From Amycolatopsis azurea DSM 43854 (lineage in GTDB: Bacteria; Actinomycetota; Actinomycetes; Mycobacteriales; Pseudonocardiaceae), in the NCBI RefSeq assembly GCF_001995215.1, contig NZ_MUXN01000024.1, positions 124,075-188,074 of the forward strand: a stretch of 64,000 nucleotides of DNA, read 5' to 3'. Made by a program: the position numbers and the translations under genes. Below the pieces are notes generated by a model. The model made no database searches and was not told the DNA's origin. It saw only the letters and a program-made list of their open reading frames with translations. Shown piece after piece: positions 51,689 through 60,600 of the stretch (positions within the stretch are counted from its first letter, which is position 1; every line of letters begins with the position of its first letter).

Positions 51689-52213
51689 ATGAGCGTCTTC
51701 GCGGTGTACGAGTCGAGCACCGGCAACGTGGTCGGTGCGGCCAAGGCGATCGGCATCCCGGTGCCGACGGCGCAAGCGCTGGTCGGCGACGCACTGCCGG
51801 TGCGGCTTTCGCTCGGAACGGGCGAGGTCGTGACCTTGTCCCTGCGTGGCAGGGAACTCGCCTTGCACGAGGCCGACGACCAGCCGGAGGTGTTCGTCGA
51901 GCCGCTGGCCTACGGAGTCACGCGGGTACTGGGTCAGCCACCCAAACCGGCGCTGGCGAAACTGCCGGTACTGCCCGAGGCGCCTACCTTCGACACTGTC
52001 GGGCTGCTCGTCAAGCTTCCGAAGAATCCGGCTGAGGACACCGCCGTGTTCGCGCTGGTTTCCGAGGGGCAGGAGACGCTGCCGCTGACCGGGACCATCC
52101 GGAAGGAAACCGACCACGTGTCGCTGCCGGTCACGGTGACCGCGGGAGCGCACGCCGTCCTGCTGCTGGTGGCGGGCTGGGCAGGCCGGCTCGAGGAGGT
52201 CAAGAAGCCTTGA
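51689..52213 (+). CDS. Hypothetical eCIS-cluster protein, 174 aa
   Basis: A beta-rich 174-aa protein (VFAVYESSTGNVVGAAKAI, VVTLSLRGRELALHEADDQ, TFDTVGLLVKLPKNPAEDTA) with no signal peptide, membrane helix or known domain that I can name. It lies between the third FxGQL protein and the tape-measure-like gene with four-base coupling on the downstream side, so a structural part or assembly factor of the particle is likely. Confidence 0.65.
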   Translation: MSVFAVYESSTGNVVGAAKAIGIPVPTAQALVGDALPVRLSLGTGEVVTLSLRGRELALHEADDQPEVFVEPLAYGVTRVLGQPPKPALAKLPVLPEAPTFDTVGLLVKLPKNPAEDTAVFALVSEGQETLPLTGTIRKETDHVSLPVTVTAGAHAVLLLVAGWAGRLEEVKKP

Positions 52214-53871
52214 GCGCACCCACCGTCGGCGAGATCACTGTGCGCCAGTGCGTCGTGCGGGTGATCCGGCGCGGCGGGTGGAGCTGGGGACCTGATCCGC
52301 GAGGTCTCGTCCAGCGGGTACTCGACGCGCTGCCGGATCTGCTGGCCGCCGAGTTCGACGAGCACCTGACCGGCGACGGACCGGACCTGGAGATCACCGA
52401 GCCCGTGCTGCTGACGGTCCGGCTCGCCGCGCTCGCGGGACTTGGGCGGTCGTCGGCCGTTCTCTCCCTTGAACGGGCCGTGGTGGACGGCGGTGGTCCG
52501 GCGCCCGAACCGATTCCGCTGTCCACATCGACCGAGTCCGAGGCCAGACCGTCCACTTCGGACACAGTTGGTACGTCGTCGCTCTATTCCGCCTCTGACC
52601 TGGTGGAGAGCCCGGATCCGTCGGTGACCACATTGTTCGAGGAGCTGTCGGCGCGGGATGAACTGGTCGCGTTGCTCGCGCTGCTTCCCGACGAAACGGT
52701 GTGGGTGTATCTGACCGCGTTGGCCGGAGAATCGGCGTTCCCGCCCACTTCGGATCCGATCGAGGGGCCGGTCGTCGAGACGATGGCGGAGCTGGCTCGC
52801 AGGCCGGCGCTTCCGGAGCCGCCGTCGACGCGCGCGGAGCTCGCCGAGATGGTGAAATCCCCGCAGGGAGAGCTGTCGTCGTCGGTGCCGGTCGGCGAAG
52901 ACGTCTCAGAAGGCACCCGCGTGACCACCACGACGAGGTCGTCGGAAGAGACGAGAGCCGGTCCCGTGCTCCCGTTTCTGCTGGCCGGACCCCTTGCCAG
53001 AACCGGCTATCTGGACGCGATCGGCCCGGCGCTGTCCGGAGTGCGGCTGGCCGAAGACGCCTCGCTGTTCGCCGCGGCGCTGGCGTACAAGGTCCTCGGG
53101 CGCACAGCCGCGGCTGCGATGTTCGCCGGTCTGGAGACCGTGCCGGACCTGACCGGGTTCGCCCGCCTGGTCCGTCCCGCTTTGCCGGTGCTGGACGGTG
53201 TACTCGCGCTGTCGTTGTGCCGGGGCCACGACCCTGCGGACCCGCTGCTCGTCACCGGCGTGGACGACGGCCTGCTGCTGGTCGACGCTCAGGGCCTGTT
53301 CCCGATCGCGTGGGCCCCTGACGCGAACGGCCTGATGCCGCACTGGACGGCGTGCGGCGAGCCGCCGGTCCTGGTCTGCGACAGTCCGCTCCCGCCGACC
53401 TGCCTGCGCGACCTGGCCTCGGCGGGCGTTCGCTTCATCACGGATGTCCTTCCCCTGCGGGAGGATCCTCTGACCCGCCTGCCCGGTCGGCGTCCACTGT
53501 GGACAACGGGTGGGGTGGAGACCCGGCTGGCCGCCGAACTTCCCGCCGCCCGCCTGGACGACCTCGTGCGGGCGCTGTTCGTACCGTTGCTGCCGGCTCG
53601 CGAACTGGAGCGCACTGTGGCGCTGGCGGCGTCGCTGGCCCTGGGCATGATCGCCTGGCAGCTGTGGCGGGAACGTGAGCCCCCTGATCCGGTCCTCACC
53701 CTGACGAGATTCGCCGACCTGGAGGGCACTGTCCGGTTCACCCGCGACGTGGTGCACGTGAAGCTCCCCTTGGGGCGCCGTCACACGGATCTGTGGCGGG
53801 GCGGTGCGCTCGCCGACGTGCCGAACGTGGTCTGGCTGGGTGGCCGGACCCTGACCTTCTCCGGTGGCTGA
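52210..53871 (+). CDS. Probable eCIS tape-measure protein (Pvc14-like)
   Basis: This 553-aa protein begins at a TTG in a TTGA overlap, the only convincing TTG start in the operon. The N-terminus (VVRVIRRGGWSWGPD, LVQRVLDALPDLLAAEFDEH) and the repeated helical blocks containing VLPFLLAGPLARTGYLDAIG and ASLFAAALAYKVLGRT resemble the Pvc14/tape-measure family, which sets the length of the tube. The central part is acidic and Ser/Thr-rich. Position directly before the AAA+ ATPase matches Pvc14-Pvc15 order. The family match is by pattern, not alignment. Confidence 0.65.
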   Translation: MSAPTVGEITVRQCVVRVIRRGGWSWGPDPRGLVQRVLDALPDLLAAEFDEHLTGDGPDLEITEPVLLTVRLAALAGLGRSSAVLSLERAVVDGGGPAPEPIPLSTSTESEARPSTSDTVGTSSLYSASDLVESPDPSVTTLFEELSARDELVALLALLPDETVWVYLTALAGESAFPPTSDPIEGPVVETMAELARRPALPEPPSTRAELAEMVKSPQGELSSSVPVGEDVSEGTRVTTTTRSSEETRAGPVLPFLLAGPLARTGYLDAIGPALSGVRLAEDASLFAAALAYKVLGRTAAAAMFAGLETVPDLTGFARLVRPALPVLDGVLALSLCRGHDPADPLLVTGVDDGLLLVDAQGLFPIAWAPDANGLMPHWTACGEPPVLVCDSPLPPTCLRDLASAGVRFITDVLPLREDPLTRLPGRRPLWTTGGVETRLAAELPAARLDDLVRALFVPLLPARELERTVALAASLALGMIAWQLWREREPPDPVLTLTRFADLEGTVRFTRDVVHVKLPLGRRHTDLWRGGALADVPNVVWLGGRTLTFSGG

Positions 53872-55951
53872 GGTGAGCGGTCTCGCGGTCGAGCACCTCC
53901 GGGTGCGCATGGCGGAACTCCACCAGGCGCTGCGCGGTGCGGTCGCCCGCCAGTCCGAAGTCGCGGCGCTGCTGACCCGACCGGACCTGACGCCGTTCTG
54001 CGTGACGGACGAGCAGGTGGACACGTTGCTGGATCGCGTCGACGCGTTCACCGAGGCGATGACCGAGCCACCGTCCACGCCAGGCCGGGACCCGGAGTCG
54101 GAGCAGCACCTCCGACGCCTGGCCGCGTCGCGCGGCGTGACGTTGCCGCTGGACGCCCTCGCCGCCCGCTACGGCCTGTCCCGGGTCGAGCAGGCCGCGC
54201 TTCTCCTGGTGGCCGCGCCGGAACTCGATCCGGGCTACGAGCGCGTCTACGCCTATGTGGTCGACAACCTGAACCGGCGGGCGCCGTGCGTCGAGCTGCT
54301 CGTCACCGTGGTCGCAGATACCCCGGCGGACCGCCTCGCTCTGCGCCGGACGCTCGGGGGCACAGGAACGTTGCGGCGCTACGGGCTGCTGCGAGCGTAC
54401 GGCGAGGCGCCGACGGAACTCGCCCAGGAGCTGGCCCTCGGCGACGGAGTGTTCGAGTACTTGATGGGCTGGGGCGGTGACGTCGGAATCCTCGGCCAGG
54501 ATCCGGGTGAGGTCGTCCAGCCGGACCGGCAGGTGACGTCGCCGTATCTGCGATCGGAGCGCCTGGGAAGGCTCGGTCAGGCGCTGGGTGCCGGCGACCT
54601 GGACGTGGTCGGGCTTTGGGGATGCCCGCCCGACAGCCAGCTCGATGCCGCGCAGGCACTGGCGGCGGCGGCCGGTCGGCCACTGCGTCGCCAGACCGCG
54701 GACATGGCGCACGACCTGCGGACCGCCGCGGCTCTCGGCGCGGTCCTCTGGATCCGGACCGACGGCCGGACGACTCCGCTCGACGAAGTGTTGACGAGAT
54801 CGAGTGTGCCGTTGTGCCTCACCGGCACGAGCCCGTCGCGGCCGCACGGCCTGCTGGCGGCTCGCACGTACGCGGAGCTGACCATCCCCAGCCCGGGTTT
54901 CCCGGAACGCCGGGAGATGTGGTCGTCGGCGTTCCCTGTGTTGCCTTCGGAGGCGCTGGAGGACTTCGCGGCCCGCTATCGCATGAGCGGTGGCGAACTC
55001 CGTGCCGTCGCGGCCGTCGCCGACGCGGACGCACGGTTGTCCGGCAACGGCCACCCCGTCACCGAGCACGTGGAGCCCGCGATCGCGACGGTGGCCCGTG
55101 GTCGCACGAGCAGTGCGGTGCAGTCGATCCTCCCGCGCCGCACGCTGGCCGACCTGGTGCTGCCGGACGCGCAGATGGGTCAGCTCACGGAGATCGCGTC
55201 GGCGTTCCGCGCGTGGCCGCGAGTCGCGGAGTCCTGGGGCTTCGCGCACAAGACGGCGGCAGGTGGGGTGAAGGCGCTGTTCACCGGCGAGCCGGGCACG
55301 GGCAAGACGATGTCGGCGGAGGTCGTCACCGGCATCCTGGGCCTGGAGCTGCTCAAGGTCGACCTGGCGCAGGTGGTGTCGAAATGGGTGGGGGAGACCG
55401 AGAAGAACATGGAGGAGGTGTTCCGGCAGGCGGAGGACTGCCATGCGGTTCTGCTGTTCGACGAGGCGGACGCGCTCTTCGGCAAACGCGGCGAGGTCAA
55501 GCAGGGGACGGACCGCTACGCCAACCTGGAGGTCGGCTACCTGTTGCAGCGCTTGGAGGCCAGCGACGGGTTGATCATCCTGACGAGCAACCTGAAGGAG
55601 AACATCGACCCGGCTTTCACCCGCCGTTTCCACTTCGTGGTCCATTTCCCCCGGCCGGGCGTCGCCGAACGCAGGCGCCTGTGGCAGCTGGCGTTCCCGC
55701 CGGAGGCCCCGCTGGCTGCGGACGTGGACCTGGAGACGTTGTGCCGGCTGGACATGACGGGCGCAGGCATCACCTCGGCGGCCCGTTCGGCGGCGCTGTC
55801 CGCCGCCGACAGCGACAGCTCCGCGATCGGCATGCGGCACGTGGTGCGGGGCGTGTCGCGGCAGTTCCACCGCGAGGCGCGCTTGTTCCGCCCGGCCGAG
55901 CTGGGCCGGTATGCTGAATTGCTGGCCGACAACGGAGAGCGCGATGCCTGA
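53864..55951 (+). CDS. eCIS AAA+ ATPase (Pvc15-like)
   Basis: The 695-aa protein has an N-terminal helical/winged-helix part and a C-terminal AAA+ module (about 430-690): Walker A TGEPGTGKTMSAE, Walker B AVLLFDEADALFGKR, sensor-1 LIILTSNLKENIDPAF and arginine finger FTRRFHFVVHFP. In PVC, this ATPase is needed to load or retain cargo in the particle and is not part of it. GTG start; a second in-frame GTG lies nine bases on. It overlaps the tape-measure gene by eight bases and the next small gene by eight. Confidence 0.93.
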   Translation: MAEVSGLAVEHLRVRMAELHQALRGAVARQSEVAALLTRPDLTPFCVTDEQVDTLLDRVDAFTEAMTEPPSTPGRDPESEQHLRRLAASRGVTLPLDALAARYGLSRVEQAALLLVAAPELDPGYERVYAYVVDNLNRRAPCVELLVTVVADTPADRLALRRTLGGTGTLRRYGLLRAYGEAPTELAQELALGDGVFEYLMGWGGDVGILGQDPGEVVQPDRQVTSPYLRSERLGRLGQALGAGDLDVVGLWGCPPDSQLDAAQALAAAAGRPLRRQTADMAHDLRTAAALGAVLWIRTDGRTTPLDEVLTRSSVPLCLTGTSPSRPHGLLAARTYAELTIPSPGFPERREMWSSAFPVLPSEALEDFAARYRMSGGELRAVAAVADADARLSGNGHPVTEHVEPAIATVARGRTSSAVQSILPRRTLADLVLPDAQMGQLTEIASAFRAWPRVAESWGFAHKTAAGGVKALFTGEPGTGKTMSAEVVTGILGLELLKVDLAQVVSKWVGETEKNMEEVFRQAEDCHAVLLFDEADALFGKRGEVKQGTDRYANLEVGYLLQRLEASDGLIILTSNLKENIDPAFTRRFHFVVHFPRPGVAERRRLWQLAFPPEAPLAADVDLETLCRLDMTGAGITSAARSAALSAADSDSSAIGMRHVVRGVSRQFHREARLFRPAELGRYAELLADNGERDA

Positions 55952-56240
55952 ACTGATGCCCCCGCAGACGAAGCCCGCCATTCCGGTGACCGCCCAAGAG
56001 CTCCGCACCGCCGCGGCTTCGGATCGGGGCAAGAAGAAGCTGGTGCTGGTCCCGGCCGTCGTCGGGAACGCCCAGGCCGCCAAGACGGCGATGGACGGCA
56101 GCTCGAAGACAGTGCCGTCGCACGTCGCTTCGACGTTCGCCGCGGGTCAGGACCGGGTCGGGAACGCGGCTGTCGCGGGCGCCGCGATGCGGGTGGTCCC
56201 GATGGCGGTGCCTGTGAAGGAGAGCCGCCCAGGGCGGTAG
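55944..56240 (+). CDS. Small eCIS-cluster protein with VGNAAVAG motif, 98 aa
   Basis: This 98-aa, Ala/Val/Pro-rich and mostly disordered-looking protein starts at an ATG with GGAGAG upstream, overlapping the ATPase gene by eight bases. Residues ~69-81 read QDRVGNAAVAGAA, strikingly like QDKVGNGAVAAGL near the N-terminus of the large toxin-like protein on the opposite strand. The short G-N-x-A motif also occurs in many eCIS cargo proteins as I recall them. It could be a cargo, a loading adaptor or a plug. Function otherwise unknown. Confidence 0.7.
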   Translation: MPELMPPQTKPAIPVTAQELRTAAASDRGKKKLVLVPAVVGNAQAAKTAMDGSSKTVPSHVASTFAAGQDRVGNAAVAGAAMRVVPMAVPVKESRPGR

Positions 56241-56288
56241 AGTGCTGCCGCACTGCCTGGCGATCTGGTGTCCCTCAGGGGGTTTGAA

Positions 56289-57593
56289 GTGCTGGTCGAA
56301 CAGTTCGACGTGGTCTACTGCGAAGGCTGGGACCCAGCCGCACAAGCGATCGCAGGTCCCATCCAGCCCGCTGAAGCTTCCAGGCGCGACGCTGCCGGGG
56401 ATCAGTACGCCGTCGTGGTTCTGGCCGGTTCGGATCCCAGGGCACTCATCGAGATTTCGTGGCGACACCATTCTTGCTCTGTCTGGGGATTCGACGAACG
56501 AGGTCGACGGGTGCTCAAACGTGACTTCCGTCGGATCGATGGCAAACGGGTTCTTCTGGTGGAGCAGCTCGAGTGGAACTACTCCGAACCCGACGAATCC
56601 GAATTCGGCTCAGGGGTGCCGAAGACGATTACGCGACTTCAGCGCGGCCGGTTCGGCGACACGATGGTGATCAGAACCGACCAAGGAGAGCGTAGCGAGG
56701 ACGCATCTCTGCCGGTACTCACTCGTGACCTGCCGGACTTCGGCGATTGGCGAGAACTTCTCTTTGCGGGTGATTCCGAGGATGAGGCCGGTGTCGCGCG
56801 GATGTCTCCGGGCGACGATCCGTTTGCCATGTTGGCGCACATATCCGGCGCTGAAGGTATCTGGCGAGTGAAGCCCGTACTTCCACAACGCAAGTCCGAC
56901 GTTCGCCTCGTCGAGCGGTTTCCACCGCCGAGCCGCCACACGGAGGCGGCGGCCACGCTGTGGTCTCCACCGCGCCCCATGCAGCCGGATCCACGAGTCC
57001 TCGACCTGACCGGCCCGAAAGCGTCACTGATGCTTCGGAGTGAAATTTCGGTCGTGGAGTCCCATACCGCAGGAATGTTGCGGATGCCGACCGGGCAAGT
57101 CATGGCGGGTGCTCCCGATGACTACTTTCTCGGCCAACGCGAGCCCTACACGGTATCGGTTCCACCGGGCTCTTACGAATTCGTGCTCCGAGTGGCTCAT
57201 GGAGCGAACATGGACCCTCGGGTGGCCGCAGCCGGGTTCGTGATCCGGAAAGAACGCGTGGCGTCATGGGAACTCGCAGTAGTGCCGGGTGAGGACCCGA
57301 GGCTGCTGCGTGATAGCGAAGCCTATTGCTTCGGTGTCGACGGTGGCACAGCGTGTTTCGCGGACGCCTCTGTCACTGAGTGGATCGCCTCGTTGTGGCG
57401 CGACGACGAGGCCCCTCCTCGGCAGACACAGGTCGCGGGCGTCCGGATGTCCGACGCCGAAGACCAGGAGTCCGGCGCGAATGTCATCGCGTTCAGCAGC
57501 GGATGGGGTGACGGGTGCTATCCGGTATGGATCGGCCGTACCGACGGCGGCAGCGTCGCATGTTTCGTCGCGGACATGCGATTGTCCGACTGA
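56289..57593 (+). CDS. DUF4241-domain protein, candidate immunity protein
   Basis: The product has 434 aa from a GTG with CAGGGGG seven bases upstream (an in-frame GTG at 56268 is possible). The C-terminal ~200 residues match DUF4241: GMLRMPTGQVMAGAPDDYF, PPGSYEFVLRVAHG and the closing GWGDGCYPVWIGRTDGG. The N-terminal half is acidic and unassigned. DUF4241 proteins occur as companions of polymorphic toxins. Base composition is more relaxed (more A/T at third positions) than in the eCIS genes, which suggests separate acquisition. The gene ends 13 bases from the stop of the convergent nuclease-like toxin gene. Immunity is inferred from domain and position. Confidence 0.75.
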   Translation: MLVEQFDVVYCEGWDPAAQAIAGPIQPAEASRRDAAGDQYAVVVLAGSDPRALIEISWRHHSCSVWGFDERGRRVLKRDFRRIDGKRVLLVEQLEWNYSEPDESEFGSGVPKTITRLQRGRFGDTMVIRTDQGERSEDASLPVLTRDLPDFGDWRELLFAGDSEDEAGVARMSPGDDPFAMLAHISGAEGIWRVKPVLPQRKSDVRLVERFPPPSRHTEAAATLWSPPRPMQPDPRVLDLTGPKASLMLRSEISVVESHTAGMLRMPTGQVMAGAPDDYFLGQREPYTVSVPPGSYEFVLRVAHGANMDPRVAAAGFVIRKERVASWELAVVPGEDPRLLRDSEAYCFGVDGGTACFADASVTEWIASLWRDDEAPPRQTQVAGVRMSDAEDQESGANVIAFSSGWGDGCYPVWIGRTDGGSVACFVADMRLSD

Positions 57594-57606
57594 CCTGCGC
57601 CCCGTG

Positions 57607-60600
57607 TCACGGTGGCGGGATGTTGTTCGAGATGGTCCACGACGAACCGGGTTTGGGTACTCGGTTCAGCGGTCCCGGCGTTGCCGTGATGGTGAGTACG
57701 ATTTCGGACCTGAGGAGATAGTAGGCGAGGCCGCGCAGGATGTGCTGCTGCTGAGCGGCAGCGCGAGGAGGGCCACCCATCGCGCGGTTGATTTCCGCCG
57801 AGGACGGCCGATGTGCCCGTGCGATGTCGAACAGCTGCTCGGCCGCGTCCGGTGCGACGGGCGGATAAGCTGACACGAGCCATGTCTGGAACGCCGTCGC
57901 GTCCGAGAACTGGTGATTCACCTGCGCCACGTATACGACCTGGTTGGAAACGTCGCCGGTGTAGATGAAGTCGGCGGCTTCCCGTTCGGGCTTCTTCATC
58001 GCCGTGTTCGCGGGCACTGTCAGCGGAGACAGGTTGCGACGGTCGGTTCCCGAACCGCCGAGGAGGTTGGCCAGCAGGTGACCACGTTGAAGCGTACCGA
58101 CACCGGGAATGTCGATCCCAGGGATGTGACCACCGGCAGGTGAGCCACGTCCTTCGGATGCCCTGCTCAACGGGTTGCCGGAATAGCCGGTCGCCCGGCC
58201 GAAACCATCGAGTGACGACGGCACGGGATTGTGCAGCGGACGTCTGAACGTCAGTCCGGGGATCTGGAACTTCACACCGATTTCGCTGATCATCTCGCTG
58301 AGATCGTTCAGCCAGCCGTTCAACTGCCGGTCGCGATGAGGAGATGCCGGAAGGCCCGCGTAGTCGGTCACTATCTTCGTCGCCTTGCCTTCGACCTTGT
58401 CCAACGCGTTGTTCAGCTCGCCACCCCAGGTCTGTTCCCGGGGATACCGCGACTTCAGTGCATTGTTCGCGAGCTGACGAAGCACTTTCATCTTGACCCG
58501 TATCGCGTCGAACCCTTCGCTCGCCATGAAGATCTTGACGCGTTTGCCCTGAATACGAGCCTGAAGAACGTGTGATTCGGTGCCGACCCTGGTCGACTGT
58601 TCGACGCTGTGCGGTGGTACCTCTTCCTTGTCCTTAGCGGAAGGATCTTCTTTCTTGTCGCCGGGCTTCTTCGTGTCCTTCGTCGGCTTCTTCTTGCCGA
58701 ACTTGTCCTTGAGCTTCTTCCCCGCGGCCTTGGCCTTGTCCGCGATCTTCTTCGCGAGGGACTTGACCTTGGCCCAGACCTTCTTCACCAGTCCGACGAT
58801 CTTGTCGATCACCCAGTCGATGGCCTTGTTGACCGGTTTGGCGATCTTCTGGAAGACCTCCTTGACCTTCCCGGCGATACCACCGATCCCGAGAATCGCC
58901 GCCAGCGCGCCGATCAGCACGGGGATCGACCGGGCCAGCGCCTTCTCGACCAGGCCGGCCACGCCACCGGCGCCGCCCTTCGCGATCGCGATGACCGCGT
59001 CCAGGACGGTGTTGACGAACTCGATGATCTGGCGGCCGTTCGTCACGATGAACCGGATGATGTCGATGATCATCTTGCAGGCGCGGATGAACGCCGACGC
59101 GGGATTGAACAGCGAGATGATCCACGTGATGCCCGCCATCACGATCGTCGGCAGCAGGTAGGACACCAGGTTGTCGATGAGGTTCTTCTTCAGGTCGCCG
59201 ACCCGGGACTTGAGGTCGTCCCACAGCGCTCGCACCCCGCGTCTTCGGACTTCGAGAATGATCGGGAGGGCGGCCTTGCCCGCCTCGATGGCGGCCATGG
59301 CCTCCTTCGGCACCTTCCGCGCGATCCGGGCGAGGAGGTTGGCGCCGGAAAGCCCCAGCAGGCTGGCGATCAGCACGAGGATGCTGACGATGTCGAAGCT
59401 CTTCGGCAGTTCGATGCCCGCCGTCGCCGCGGTGCCCAGCAGCCAGGACAGGACGCCTTGCTGGAGATGCGCGAGGGCGTTGTTCTTGAACTGCTTGAGG
59501 CCGCCGCCGACCGCGGACACCAGGTTGCCCAGGAAGCCGATCGGGTCCTTCAGGATGCCCAGCACGGCCTGCGCGGCCTTGGCGAGCACTCCGAGCAACA
59601 GGTCCTTGAGTTCGAGGATCGTCTTGATGACGCCCTTGACGGCGTCCAGGGCCTTGTCGACCAGCCCCTTGTTCTTTTCCTTCTCCTCCGCGATCTCGGC
59701 GTCGACCGCCTTGACGGCGTCGGTGTACTTCGTGGCGAGCGTGTCGACCAGTTCGGTGCTCTTGTCGTCGACCGACTGGGTCAGCTCGTCGAACTTGTCG
59801 GCGAACCCGGCGGCCGCCTGCTTGCCGATCGCCTGGAGGTCCTTCGGCAGCTTCTTGACCTCGGCCTGGAGTTCTTCCCGGCCCTTGGCGATGCGCTGCT
59901 TCGCCCTCGTCAGCTCGCGGCCGATCGTGTCCGCGACGGCCGAGATGACCTTGCGCATCTGCTTGACGTAGTTTTCGCGAGCTTCGACGAAGATCTGGTC
60001 CGCTTCCTTGGGCAGACCGAGCAACTTGTCGCGGCCCCATCTGATCAGGCCCCAGGCACCGCTGTAGCGGCGATCCTTGTACTCGTCCATTTTCCGCCGG
60101 TGTTCGGCGGTGAACGCGTCCCGGGCCTCCTTCTCGCCCTTGGTGAACTGGTCGTCGACGAGTTTGTCCAGGCCGGTGAGGATGCCCTCCACGTCGGTCT
60201 TCATGGTGTCGAAGACCTTTTGGAGGGTGGCCGTCACCAGCGCGCGTTTTTCCTCGTCGGTGAGCTTCGTATCCGCCTTCCCGCCGCCGACCTCGTCGCC
60301 GGTGCGCTTCCGCCGTTTGGCGATCGCGCCCATGGCGGCGGCGCCGAAACGCCCGGCCTGCGCGGTGGTCTGGCGCAGGTGCTTCGACTCGTTCGCCCGG
60401 AGTTCCGGCGGAGTCGCCTCCGAATGCTGTTCCGCGCCCTTCTTGTCCTTGAGCGCCGCGCCGAACGCCGGCTCGTTCGACTTCTTGAGCTGCGTCTCGG
60501 TGACCTGGGCGTCGGTCATCTCCCGGTCGACCTTGGCGGGACCCGCGGACAGGTCGGTGGCCGAAGCCGGGAGTTTGTCCGGTGTCGCCTTGGCCGGGTC

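Noticed and set aside
32360..55951. Integrated prophage or R-type tailocin
   Set aside because: No integrase, capsid, terminase, lysis or DnaA/replication genes; AAA+ ATPase, LysM adaptor and Pvc16-like gene order fit an eCIS.
32360..55951. Type VI secretion system
   Set aside because: No TssJ/L/M membrane complex or ClpV; the ATPase is Pvc15-like and the sheath is of the single-chain eCIS/phage type.
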